Positions 17,299 through 26,043 of a stretch of DNA of 64,000 bases are shown piece by piece. Source of the DNA: an uncultured Alphaproteobacteria bacterium (GTDB taxonomy: Bacteria > Pseudomonadota > Alphaproteobacteria > Micavibrionales > Micavibrionaceae); the NCBI GenBank assembly GCA_937923625.1, contig CALDTV010000001.1, positions 1-64,000 of the forward strand, given 5' to 3'. The notes beneath the pieces were generated by a model. That model was not told the DNA's origin and searched no databases. It worked only from the letters and a program-made list of their open reading frames with translations. How positions within the stretch are numbered: the stretch's first letter is position 1; each line of letters begins with the position of its first letter. Position numbers and translations under genes: made by a program.

Positions 17299-19890
17299 AT
17301 GGGATTATTAAAAAGAGTGTTAAACGCTGGGGCTTCTTTAAGAAGCGTATCTATCGTTAAAGTAGCGGGACTTGTAACTGCGCTTGCTACGCCTAGCTTG
17401 GCATCAGCAAACAACATGCAGCATGTTGATTATGATACTTGGGCTGCAAGCCAAGGGTTCAGTAATGCGCCAGTTACATCGGTATATGAACCAGCAGCCG
17501 CATCTGGTTCTGGGCGCATCTTATATGATGGTGCGGTTGAGACAACACAGCCTTTCGTGAGCAATAGTCTGTATAATACATCTCCAGCCACATCTTATGA
17601 CGTTTCTTCTGGCCAACCAGCCATTGGAGAAATTATTTATACTGCTATGCCAGCCGCACCAGTTGCTCAACCAGCATTAGGAGAGATTGTTTATTCTACA
17701 ATGACTGCGGCACCTACCGTTCAACCTATTAATACGAATAACTTCACATCATATGAAGTTGTTCCGACTGCGCCTCAAGCATTAGCGCCGATTGCGACCA
17801 CGCCATTGGGTGATGCCCCGACAGAAGCCGGTGAAATTTTTACGATTGATGAATGGGAAAATCGCGATAACCAAGCAGCGATAAATGCTACGGCTCTTCC
17901 CCAGCAAGATATTTGGCACGCAGAAATGTCAAATCAGTCGATTGTTAAAGACCATACGGGTGTTACGACAACACATAATGATGGATCAGTGAGTTGGGAG
18001 GGGTATAGCTCGAGCCAAGTGCTTACGCCAGAAACTGTTGCTAAACTGCAACAGAGAGGTCACAAAACGCACGGTCACGGTCACGGTCATGCACATGCAG
18101 CACATGCGCTAAATCCAAACGTAGATATTTCAGGGAATGAAGCACAAAATGGATCATATGAAGCATTTTACACACTTGATAAAACCAAGAATTATAAAGT
18201 TTTTTCTGAAGCGGATAGCAGAGTGTGGCTTGCAGAAAATTTTGAGCCTTTCGATAACACTGAAGCAGGTAAAATGTTTGAACAAGCCTACCTCTCATTA
18301 GGGCGATACGAAGCGAATAGAGATGTCTTTTCTTATATAAGAGGAAAACTTAATCCATCAAAATTTAGTGTAAAAGAAGGTGATAGATCTATGACATTCG
18401 TAGGGACAAACCAAATCTTTTTAAATGTCCGCGAATTAACAAAATTCCCTTTTCCAAAGGAAGGGTTTGGGTATAGTTCAGCAAGTCCACTTTCTATAGA
18501 GATGCATGAAGTAATTCATAATTTAGGAATTGTTAGCGAAAGAGCGACGATTGCTCTTAATAATGACTTGAGAGTGATTAACAAGATGCCAGGCGCTTTA
18601 CGCGCAGAAGGCGGTCATGCGTGGGCTAGTCCAATTTCTCTCAGACTTTTAGCGTCACCTGAAGAAATTTATCTTGAAAAAATTGCTGAAGCTAATGCAG
18701 TTATCAATAAGCAGTATGCTGCGCAGCAACAAGCTAACGGAAACCGTTACGCGCAAGCAGCACCTCAAAAATCAACTCAAACGCCAGTACATCAAGCAAC
18801 GGCTGAGACGGTAAAAAGAGCTCTTGCAAGCACGACATCCGTGGTTGCCTCTCGTGTTGCGTCACAAAGGCCGCAATACCAGCCAACGGCATCACGTATT
18901 GTGGCGCAAAGCACTGTAGCGCCTCAAGCAGCGAGTGGTGTTAATAAACCTGCTGTGCAACCAGCTTTATATGAAGGCTCATTCCGTTTTGCCCCTCGAT
19001 TAGGAAGTCAACGTCTTACATCGGAGGAACAAAGACGCTTTCGTGAAGAAGCAAGACTAAGTTTTAGAGCTAACCCTACAGCTGTACCTAATGTAAGCGC
19101 GGCAGTAAAAGCTAGAGTTTCACCTGGGGAGAGAGCTATTTTATCGAATATAGGTAATCCAAATGTTCAGTTGGCATCTGCTGGTAGTGTTTCATGGGAG
19201 CAAGTGCAATCTGAAAGAGATGCTCATTATGCTTCTTTGGCGGCTTCAGGGCAACGTTTGGCAGCGGTAAAAACAGTTCCCACTGCAACGAGTGAGGTTG
19301 CTTTCAGAACGACATATGAAAAGCCTAGTGCTTCTAACTCTACAGCATCTTCGCTGAGCCAATCTTTTTCAAATATAGGTTCTCAAGTGACGACGGCATT
19401 GACTGGATCAGCAGAGGCAAATCCTTATTTGCAGAAGCCTTATTTATTTGATGGTACGCAAGAAGGCGCAATTGCTGGGAATTTTGTAAATGCCTTAACA
19501 TCTGGTGCAGAAGCCGAAGGTGGAAGAATGGGGGGATTTAACTTTGCTTCTGATGATAATACCAGTGTCATAGGATACACTGTGTCAGTGGCGAATGATT
19601 GGCATGCAACAGGTTTTGTTAGAGCCTCAAGTAATTTTAAAGCAGATCCGAGTTCACAATATGCGTCATTAGGAGAGGCGGGAACGTTAAATTCCGAACT
19701 TGGTTTAGGGCTTGGTGTAAGCCGTACTTTTAAGCACAATAATGTATCTGGTGCAGTCTCCCTTATTGGCGGAATTGACCAAGTAACTTCTGCAGAGGTT
19801 GTAAATGTCGGTGGACAATATGCGGCTACAGGCAATGTAAGCCAAAAATTGAACCCAACACTTTGGGTTGGAGGACACTTGAAGTTTTAA
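17299..19890 (+). CDS. Large secreted protein with HExxH metallopeptidase-like motif and barrel-like C-terminus
   Basis: The 863-residue protein begins with a signal peptide (MGLLKRVLNAGASLRSVSIV, then a hydrophobic stretch ending LASA). Residues 37-200 are Ala/Pro/Thr-rich with repeated GEI(I/V)Y units. A His-rich stretch (HGHGHGHAHAAH) lies at about 255-272. The middle region holds IEMHEVIHNLG with His403/Glu404/His407, a zinc-peptidase HExxH motif, and GGHAW about 35 residues later. A low-complexity Gln/Ala linker follows, then a Gly-rich beta region ending NPTLWVGGHLKF, a terminal Phe typical of outer-membrane barrels. A secreted or surface zinc protease is plausible. GGAGGTG 5 nt upstream gives strong initiation. 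Confidence 0.8.
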   Translation: MGLLKRVLNAGASLRSVSIVKVAGLVTALATPSLASANNMQHVDYDTWAASQGFSNAPVTSVYEPAAASGSGRILYDGAVETTQPFVSNSLYNTSPATSYDVSSGQPAIGEIIYTAMPAAPVAQPALGEIVYSTMTAAPTVQPINTNNFTSYEVVPTAPQALAPIATTPLGDAPTEAGEIFTIDEWENRDNQAAINATALPQQDIWHAEMSNQSIVKDHTGVTTTHNDGSVSWEGYSSSQVLTPETVAKLQQRGHKTHGHGHGHAHAAHALNPNVDISGNEAQNGSYEAFYTLDKTKNYKVFSEADSRVWLAENFEPFDNTEAGKMFEQAYLSLGRYEANRDVFSYIRGKLNPSKFSVKEGDRSMTFVGTNQIFLNVRELTKFPFPKEGFGYSSASPLSIEMHEVIHNLGIVSERATIALNNDLRVINKMPGALRAEGGHAWASPISLRLLASPEEIYLEKIAEANAVINKQYAAQQQANGNRYAQAAPQKSTQTPVHQATAETVKRALASTTSVVASRVASQRPQYQPTASRIVAQSTVAPQAASGVNKPAVQPALYEGSFRFAPRLGSQRLTSEEQRRFREEARLSFRANPTAVPNVSAAVKARVSPGERAILSNIGNPNVQLASAGSVSWEQVQSERDAHYASLAASGQRLAAVKTVPTATSEVAFRTTYEKPSASNSTASSLSQSFSNIGSQVTTALTGSAEANPYLQKPYLFDGTQEGAIAGNFVNALTSGAEAEGGRMGGFNFASDDNTSVIGYTVSVANDWHATGFVRASSNFKADPSSQYASLGEAGTLNSELGLGLGVSRTFKHNNVSGAVSLIGGIDQVTSAEVVNVGGQYAATGNVSQKLNPTLWVGGHLKF

Positions 19891-19894
19891 ATGC

Positions 19895-20830
19895 TTACTT
19901 CGAAAACCTTGGTTCTTTGTAAAGGCTTTCGGGATCAATACGTGGCAATGGCGGAAGGTCGGTATGTACCTTTGCGCATTGCGGTGTAATCGCCAAAAGG
20001 TCGGGCCATTTATCAACCCAGCCATATATGTGATCGGCATCAGGCACCATTGAATAATGGACACAATCTGATAGTCCCAACATTTGACGGTAGCTATGAT
20101 AAACCCCTGGCGGGATAACGCGGTCTGCGGCGCCAATAAAATGATGTTGTGGGACATCGGCAAGTTTAGTACCAAAATCAACGGCCAACATGGCGTTCGG
20201 GTTTAAATATTCTTTGCCAATTTTTTCGATACCAAAATCAGGATTTAAATTTCCTGCAACAGTACGAAGCGATAAAACATCACGGCGGCTGGCAGCAAGA
20301 ATTGCAGCAATATTTGCCCCGCCATCATAGCCCACCAAATGAAATCCAGTGATATCAAATCTAGCGGCAATATCATTTAGCGCGTTTTCATAGGCACCGA
20401 TAACTTCGGGGGCAAAACGATCTTTCAGCCAGTATTTTTGATCACAGCCTTTTTCAGTTGGGTTTTTCAAAAACTGGCAAGGGCGGGAAATATAGCCAAC
20501 ATTTGCGGCGTTATCACGTGATGCTAAATGAAGGGCAACGGGGTTGTGTGGGGTGGGTGTCGTACCAATATTTTTATTCGTTTTTTGCGCGTATCCATCG
20601 CCTTCAATATAAATTGTTGCTGGCTGGCCTCGCTGGTGCATGCGCTCCCATGCTTTTAAGTGGAAATTGCCTGTATCAATATGTCTATCGGCCATAAAAG
20701 CGGGACGCCCGATATGATTGGCAGTTTGCTGTTCAATATCTGTTTGGACGCCGCACCCCATCAGTAAAAAGCTGGATAAAAGAAATGATGCCCAGATTTT
20801 GTTGCGAGCTTTATTGAATAATTTATGCAT
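19895..20830 (-). CDS. Lipoprotein alpha/beta-hydrolase with Asp at the nucleophile elbow
   Basis: From ATG 20830 (AAAGG upstream; the longer start at 20860 has none) the product starts MHKLFNKARNKIWASFLLSS and has the lipobox LLMGC, so it should be lipid-anchored. The rest looks like an alpha/beta-hydrolase: TIYIEGDGYA, then HLVGYDGGANIAA at the nucleophile elbow, VAGNLNPDFG, GAADRVIPP (acid loop) and PDADHIYGW (His). Related lipoproteins I recall have GYSGGG; here the expected Ser is Asp (GAT at 20324-20326). The substrate is unknown. It is convergent with the HExxH gene, 4 nt apart. Confidence 0.8.
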   Translation of the reverse strand: MHKLFNKARNKIWASFLLSSFLLMGCGVQTDIEQQTANHIGRPAFMADRHIDTGNFHLKAWERMHQRGQPATIYIEGDGYAQKTNKNIGTTPTPHNPVALHLASRDNAANVGYISRPCQFLKNPTEKGCDQKYWLKDRFAPEVIGAYENALNDIAARFDITGFHLVGYDGGANIAAILAASRRDVLSLRTVAGNLNPDFGIEKIGKEYLNPNAMLAVDFGTKLADVPQHHFIGAADRVIPPGVYHSYRQMLGLSDCVHYSMVPDADHIYGWVDKWPDLLAITPQCAKVHTDLPPLPRIDPESLYKEPRFSK

Positions 20831-20905
20831 GAGATCAGACCTTTGTTTAAAACGACTCATATTTTATGGGCTCTACGGGCTTTTGACCATGAAAAATTCT
20901 ATTTA

Positions 20906-21721
20906 TTATAATAATTCTAAAATAATCGGCGTGTGATCCGATGCTTTTTCTTCGCCGCGCGGTGCTTTATCAATAACACAAGATTTCAAACGATCTGTGA
21001 TCGGTGGGGAGAGTAAGAAATGATCAATCCGAATCCCATTGTTATTTTGCCATGCGCCGCGCTGATAATCCCAAAATGTATATTGCGCGGCGGCGTGATT
21101 ATGAACGCGAAAAGCATCGGTTAAACCAAGGTTTAATAACGCCCGCCATTTAGCATGAGTATCCGCACGAAATAACGCATCCCCTTGCCATGCTTTGGGA
21201 TCATGGCAGTCTTTATCATCAGGGATCACATTAAAATCACCGCCAATGACAAAGGGAATATTTTCACGGCGCAATGATGCTAGACGATCATAAAGCCGAT
21301 CCATCCATTTTAATTTATAAGGATATTTTTCGCTCTCTTTAGTCACGGGGTTTCCGTTGGGCAGGTAGATGTTAATAACGCGTAGATTTGTTGCCCCTTT
21401 TACTCTGGAATTTTGAACATAGGGATAGTCAATTTCTAAATATCGCGCTTGTTCATCTTCGGAATCATCTCGGTCATTTGGCAGATAATCCAAAATGACT
21501 TTTTGTGGCTCTTTAGAAAAAATCGCCACACCATTATAGGCTTTTTGCGTTACTGCCTCAGTGTGATATCCCAGCTCTTTAAAAACATCATGGGGGAACT
21601 CCAATCCCTTTAATTCTTGTATCATCAATAAGTCTGGTGCGTTGCTATCCAGCCAGCGCTTTACATGCTCTAAACGGGCTTTAATTGAATTGACATTCCA
21701 CGAGGCGATTTTTATTGACAT
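20906..21721 (-). CDS. xth: Exodeoxyribonuclease III
   Basis: This AP endonuclease/3'-5' exonuclease acts in base excision repair. The 271-residue protein has the EEP-fold motifs: KIASWNVNSIKARLEHV, LLMIQELKG (metal-binding Glu), YNGVAIFSK, NIYLPNGNP, FVIGGDFNVIP (catalytic Asp-Asn), and the terminal KASDHTPIILEL with Asp-His. Length is normal. It is on the minus strand upstream of the lipoprotein hydrolase gene, but the 75-nt gap makes an operon uncertain. Confidence 0.96.
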   Translation of the reverse strand: MSIKIASWNVNSIKARLEHVKRWLDSNAPDLLMIQELKGLEFPHDVFKELGYHTEAVTQKAYNGVAIFSKEPQKVILDYLPNDRDDSEDEQARYLEIDYPYVQNSRVKGATNLRVINIYLPNGNPVTKESEKYPYKLKWMDRLYDRLASLRRENIPFVIGGDFNVIPDDKDCHDPKAWQGDALFRADTHAKWRALLNLGLTDAFRVHNHAAAQYTFWDYQRGAWQNNNGIRIDHFLLSPPITDRLKSCVIDKAPRGEEKASDHTPIILELL

Positions 21722-21784
21722 AACTTTTATATTTCGATAATTAGTTTTTTATAAAATGACCAATATGAAACGATAAAACAAGTA

Positions 21785-22516
21785 ATGTTTGTTAGAGTAG
21801 AAAAATTACACCAAAGGTGGGAGCGTTATAAAGGGCAAAAACGCTTAATAGAGCGGGAAGAAATAATATTAGATCCCAACAAAATTGTTCTCAGTCATGA
21901 TTTTTTTAACTGCGCTGTCCTTCCAGCAATTGAGGGGAACAGTACCTTTGAGAGATTGTTTGGCGGTAAAGGTAGCTTGATTGAAAATACTTTAAATTTT
22001 AACGCGCAGACACGACGAATTCCTACATTTCCTGTTCATTATAAATGTGCTTCTGAGCAAACACAAAAAATCATAGAGGAAGAGCTAAGGCGCCGCGTTG
22101 AAGTGGGGCTTAAGAGGCAGGTGCAAGAGGTTGAGAGGCTATTGAATGCGTTTTTTGGCGAAACTTTACCAAAAGAGGCAAAAGTTGTTTTTTCTGGACC
22201 CTCAGCAGAAGTGGCAATGGATAGATTAAAATCTTCGGCTCATCTTCCTGCCTTTCACTTAGGGCATATTATGCAAGTGATGGATATGACAGCAGGCAGC
22301 TCTATGCTGACAGGGGCGTATGGCGTTGAAAGATATAATGCGACGTCTTTATTAAAAGATGAAGGTCACATTGCTTTAGCCTTTTGGAAGAATGTAAATG
22401 CCTTGGCTGACTTTAGTGGGCAATTCCCAAGTCGTCCGCCACCGCCACGCTGGGGCGCGCCTAATGATGAGGGGGGAAAAGTTGGCGTTAATGCAGGCGC
22501 TTGGCAGCCTGCTTAA
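21785..22516 (+). CDS. Hypothetical protein (243 aa)
   Basis: I do not recognise this protein. It is soluble, with a charged, helical centre (QKIIEEELRRRVEVGLKRQV) that may form a coiled coil, then a more hydrophobic part (HLGHIMQVMDMTAGSSMLTG), and a Pro/Gly-rich C-terminus (SRPPPPRWGAPNDEGGK). It is divergent from xth and overlaps the convergent downstream gene by 4 nt. It has no membrane segment or signal peptide. Confidence 0.7.
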   Translation: MFVRVEKLHQRWERYKGQKRLIEREEIILDPNKIVLSHDFFNCAVLPAIEGNSTFERLFGGKGSLIENTLNFNAQTRRIPTFPVHYKCASEQTQKIIEEELRRRVEVGLKRQVQEVERLLNAFFGETLPKEAKVVFSGPSAEVAMDRLKSSAHLPAFHLGHIMQVMDMTAGSSMLTGAYGVERYNATSLLKDEGHIALAFWKNVNALADFSGQFPSRPPPPRWGAPNDEGGKVGVNAGAWQPA

Positions 22517-23100
22517 TCAAATTGAATTTTATAACGGGCAGAGAATTCACCACCATCTGTGCCTGCCGCCCCTTCGAAATTTAACCCATCAATTTTACCG
22601 ATAAACGGCGTGACGTCGCTTTTGAATGAAAATTCTATATCTTCACCCGCAGAAAATTTCATGTTTAATCCATCAATTGCGCCAAGGGCGGGTAATTCAT
22701 TTGTTGTATATTGCAGGCCTTTATTGCGTCTATCAGCCCGTAAGTTTTCGAAGCCTAAAATATCAACTTCACCATTTATAAATTCCCATGTTTGTCCAAG
22801 GTCCTCGCCAAACGGAATTTTGTCTTTCAGGCCACCTGCCGCACTTTTTATGGCTTTTTTGTCCTTTTTTCGGTCGCTTTTTTGACTGCGTTCAATGGTT
22901 GGCGCTTTGGGGGGCTTTAACACAAAAGCGGGGGGCAGTGTTTTGGGTATATCAGGCGTTACAAAAAATTGATGGTCTGTTTCCGGGGTGAAATTAAGAT
23001 TAAGGGGAAGGGTGTCTGTCGCGCAAACTATACGGGGCAGGATAGTTGAAAACCCTGCCGTTAAGCTAATTGTTAGTAAAACAACGCCGTATGTTTTCAT
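22513..23100 (-). CDS. Hypothetical exported protein (195 aa)
   Basis: An N-terminal hydrophobic leader (MKTYGVVLLTISLTAGFSTI, then a likely cleavage near VCA) indicates export to the periplasm or envelope. A Pro-rich linker and a Lys/Arg-rich segment (RSQKSDRKKDKKAIKS) precede a region with two related units, ALGAIDGLNMKFSAGEDIEF and FIGKIDGLNFEGAAGTDGGE, suggesting an internal beta repeat. The function is unknown. It is encoded between the erpA gene and the 243-residue orphan. Confidence 0.7.
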   Translation of the reverse strand: MKTYGVVLLTISLTAGFSTILPRIVCATDTLPLNLNFTPETDHQFFVTPDIPKTLPPAFVLKPPKAPTIERSQKSDRKKDKKAIKSAAGGLKDKIPFGEDLGQTWEFINGEVDILGFENLRADRRNKGLQYTTNELPALGAIDGLNMKFSAGEDIEFSFKSDVTPFIGKIDGLNFEGAAGTDGGEFSARYKIQFD

Positions 23101-23171
23101 ATTACCATTATATTAAAAAAAGGTTAAAAAATTGCTAATATAAGGTATATAAGCGCGGTTTTATGGGCGTT

Positions 23172-23495
23172 TCAGACTGAAAAGCTGGTGCCGCAACCAC
23201 ATGATGATGCCGCATTTGGATTGTTAATTTTAAAATGCGCCCCTATTAAATCATCAACATAATCAATTTCTGCATCCTTTAAAAAAGGCAGGGAAACATC
23301 ATCAATAATGACGGCGGCGCCGTCTTTTTCAAATAGCTGGTCGTCGTCATTTTGGGTGGTATCGGGTTCAAAAGCATATTCAAACCCCTGACAGCCACCA
23401 CCATCAACCCGAATGCGTAACATCAGATCAGGAGATTTTTGCTCTACCCGCAATTCTTTCAGGCGTTTAACAAAGTTATCGGTCAATGTAATCAT
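23172..23495 (-). CDS. erpA: Iron-sulfur cluster insertion protein, A-type carrier
   Basis: The 107-residue protein is an ErpA/IscA-type carrier that passes Fe-S clusters to apoproteins. The three cluster cysteines are present in the expected places, one in VDGGGCQGFEYAF and two in SSCGCGTSF. DDVSLPFLKDAEIDYVDDLI and GAHFKINNPNA are also typical. The ErpA rather than IscA assignment rests on its isolation from isc/suf genes and on its position opposite dgt, a common alphaproteobacterial neighbour. Confidence 0.9.
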   Translation of the reverse strand: MITLTDNFVKRLKELRVEQKSPDLMLRIRVDGGGCQGFEYAFEPDTTQNDDDQLFEKDGAAVIIDDVSLPFLKDAEIDYVDDLIGAHFKINNPNAASSCGCGTSFSV

Positions 23496-23506
23496 TCTTT
23501 AATTTA

Positions 23507-23581
23507 ACCACGAATGATTATTAATAAACATAAATAATTTATAGAAAAAACAATTCATGTAAATTCATGTTTATTCGTGGT
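23507..23581. repeat. Solo inverted-repeat element of the ACCACGAAT family
   Basis: This 75-bp element in the erpA-dgt gap starts ACCACGAATG and ends ATTCGTGGT. The right arm (ATTCATGTTTATTCGTGGT) is nearly identical to the right arm of the element after atpA. It contains no ORF and resembles a non-autonomous or deletion derivative. Confidence 0.7.
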
Positions 23582-23592
23582 AATCAAATCTT

Positions 23593-24837
23593 ATGACAGA
23601 TATAGAAAAAACTGAAAATTCTGATGCCGCGGAGAATACTACCTATAATTACTGCGCGTTGCCGCTGGCGGCTTATGCGTGCCTACCAGAAGAGAGCAAG
23701 GGCCGCCTTTACGAAGAATCTGATAGTAGCAGTAGAACACCGTTTCAACGTGACCGTGACCGTATTATTCACGCCAGCGCCTTTCGCCGTTTAAAATATA
23801 AAACACAAGTCTTTGTGTATCATGAAGGCGATCACTTCAGAACGCGGCTGTCGCACACATTAGAAGTCGCGCAAATAACGCGCTCTATCGCGCGGGCGTT
23901 AATGGTCAATGAAGACCTCGCCGAAGGCGTCGCCTTGGCGCATGATTTAGGGCACACGCCTTTCGCGCATATCGGGGAACATTTTGTCCAAGAATGCATG
24001 AAAGATTTTGATGGGTTTGAACATAACGATCAATCTTTAAGGGTTATCACTAAGCTAGAGCGCACCTATCCAGGCTGGCCTGGGTTAAACATGACATGGG
24101 AGATGCTGGAAGGTGTTGTAAAGCATAATGGCCCTGTCATCATAAAAGACGGTGAAAAAATGCCGACAACACTGAAAGATATTCAAACCCAAACAGATCT
24201 ACGCCTTGATACTTACGCCAGCATGGAGGCACAAGTCGCCGCTATTTCTGATGATATTGCCTATAACAACCACGATGTCGAAGACGGTTTGCGGGCGGGG
24301 ATGTTTGCGCTTAAAGACCTTGAAGAATTGGCGTTAATGGGGCCCCTTATTGAACGCGTTAAGCGTGACTGGCCGGGCATTACCGATCATTACATTGTGC
24401 ATGAAACCATCCGTGAGATGATTGGTGCGATGGTTAATGATGTGTTAGCTGAAACACAAAAAAGACTGGATATTCTTAAACCCAAAAATGTTGAAGATAT
24501 TCGCATGGCCAATCAGCAGATGGTCGCTTTTTCTCCGGCTATGTACACAATGGTCGAAGAGCTGCGGGCTTTTTTGATGAAACGGATGTATCGTCATTAC
24601 ACCGTGAACCGCATTTGGACAAAGGTCGAGCGTATTATCCCCGAGCTCTTTAATGCCTTTATGAAGCAATATAAATTATTGCCTGATCATTGGCAGATAC
24701 GCGTTGAAGAAGCAGGGGGGCTTATTGATAATGTCGCCCAAGCCCGTATTGTTTGTGATTATATCGCGGGGATGACGGATCGCTATGCCATTCGTGAGCA
24801 TGAAAGGCTGTTTGATCTGTACCGTGATATGCATTGA
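23593..24837 (+). CDS. dgt: dGTP triphosphohydrolase-like HD protein
   Basis: This HD-superfamily enzyme cleaves dGTP (or other dNTPs) to deoxynucleoside and triphosphate. The 414-residue protein shows TPFQRDRDRIIHASAFRRLKY, the metal-binding HTLEVAQITRSIA, and ALAHDLGHTPFAHIGE with the HD pair, followed by the DIAYNNHDVEDG segment. Length fits the deoxyguanosinetriphosphate triphosphohydrolase-like group. argS often follows dgt in related genomes but is absent here; the SPOR gene comes next after 69 nt. Confidence 0.95.
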   Translation: MTDIEKTENSDAAENTTYNYCALPLAAYACLPEESKGRLYEESDSSSRTPFQRDRDRIIHASAFRRLKYKTQVFVYHEGDHFRTRLSHTLEVAQITRSIARALMVNEDLAEGVALAHDLGHTPFAHIGEHFVQECMKDFDGFEHNDQSLRVITKLERTYPGWPGLNMTWEMLEGVVKHNGPVIIKDGEKMPTTLKDIQTQTDLRLDTYASMEAQVAAISDDIAYNNHDVEDGLRAGMFALKDLEELALMGPLIERVKRDWPGITDHYIVHETIREMIGAMVNDVLAETQKRLDILKPKNVEDIRMANQQMVAFSPAMYTMVEELRAFLMKRMYRHYTVNRIWTKVERIIPELFNAFMKQYKLLPDHWQIRVEEAGGLIDNVAQARIVCDYIAGMTDRYAIREHERLFDLYRDMH

Positions 24838-24906
24838 TTGGATATTATGAATAAGCCTTTAAACGTAGGACTTGAGCCGAAGGCCAAATAAGCTTATTCT
24901 GCCGCC

Positions 24907-26037
24907 ATGACATATCAAGATGAATTTGAAGAGCCGCCACGCGGCAATGGTTTATTGAGTAATATTGGCCCAAAAGCGGCTTTTTTCGCGGTGTTGATTG
25001 CGCTGTCTTTTATGATTGGCGTTGTCTGGAAACTTTACGTCGGTGGCAATAATGGCGGTGAAGGCCAAAATGTGCCGATCGTCCGTGCAGAACAAAACCC
25101 TTATAAAGTGATCCCCGATGATCCAGGCGGCATGGAGATCCCCAATAAGGACAGCACTTTGTTTGCATCAAACAAGGATAATAAGATCGAAAATCTTTTG
25201 GCTGAAGACAATAACGAAGAGCCCCTGCCACGCTCGCAGTTATTTGCTGGCCTTAACACCGATACAGGTGGCAACAACCAAAGCAGTCCAAATTTACAGG
25301 CCGAAGCACAAGCAACACCGCTTGATCAACCGCTCGATCAAGATCAAGAGCGCATCGTTGAACAAGCCAAAGAAGCCGAAGCCGTTGTTGAAAATTTCAT
25401 CCAAAATGGCGTTGAAGCTTTAAGCCCTTCCCAAGAAAGCGGCGCAACAAACGAAGAAATCGCAACAATACCAGCGTCAGCCCCTGTGAAGGCACCAGAA
25501 AAAGTTGAAGTCACCGTGCCTGCTGTGAAAAAGCCGACGCCAAAAATTGTTGAAAAGCCTTTTATCGAAGCGACAAAAGAAACGACGCAGGCGGCTTTTG
25601 AAGAAAAGAAATTATCTTTATCTTCTCCCATGCCTTCGGCAGAAAAAACAATCAACGTTATTAAGCAAGAAGATAAGCTGAAGCTGGAGTTGTTGCCAGA
25701 AATGCCTGCCGCGGTTTCTACAGCTGCGCCCGTTATTCAAAAACTTGCCCCTGCCATAAAAGCGACAGCCGCGCCAACGCCATTGATTGCGGAGGATTAC
25801 TATGTGCAAGTGGTGAGTGTAAAAGACCGCAGTCGTGCCGATGGCGAATGGAATCGATTGCAGAAGAAATATTCTGCATTATCGGGTTATTCTTACCGTA
25901 TTCAATCTGCCGATCTTGGGGCGCGTGGTACTTACTACCGCGTACAAGCAGGCCCTGTGAGTAAATCACAAGCCACCCAAACCTGTAACGCCATTAAGCG
26001 TGTTGATAAAAATGGCTGTTTGGTGAAAAAGAAGTAA
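24907..26037 (+). CDS. SPOR-domain membrane protein
   Basis: The 376-residue protein has a short cytoplasmic N-terminus, one transmembrane helix at about residues 27-46 (AAFFAVLIALSFMIGVVWKL), a long Pro/Ala/Glu-rich periplasmic linker, and a C-terminal SPOR domain (YYVQVVSVKDRSRADGEWNR to YYRVQAGPVSKSQATQTCNA). SPOR domains bind denuded peptidoglycan glycans at the division site. It is 6 nt upstream of nagZ, in the conserved SPOR-nagZ-scpA-scpB-tat series. Confidence 0.9.
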   Translation: MTYQDEFEEPPRGNGLLSNIGPKAAFFAVLIALSFMIGVVWKLYVGGNNGGEGQNVPIVRAEQNPYKVIPDDPGGMEIPNKDSTLFASNKDNKIENLLAEDNNEEPLPRSQLFAGLNTDTGGNNQSSPNLQAEAQATPLDQPLDQDQERIVEQAKEAEAVVENFIQNGVEALSPSQESGATNEEIATIPASAPVKAPEKVEVTVPAVKKPTPKIVEKPFIEATKETTQAAFEEKKLSLSSPMPSAEKTINVIKQEDKLKLELLPEMPAAVSTAAPVIQKLAPAIKATAAPTPLIAEDYYVQVVSVKDRSRADGEWNRLQKKYSALSGYSYRIQSADLGARGTYYRVQAGPVSKSQATQTCNAIKRVDKNGCLVKKK

Positions 26038-26043
26038 TAAATA

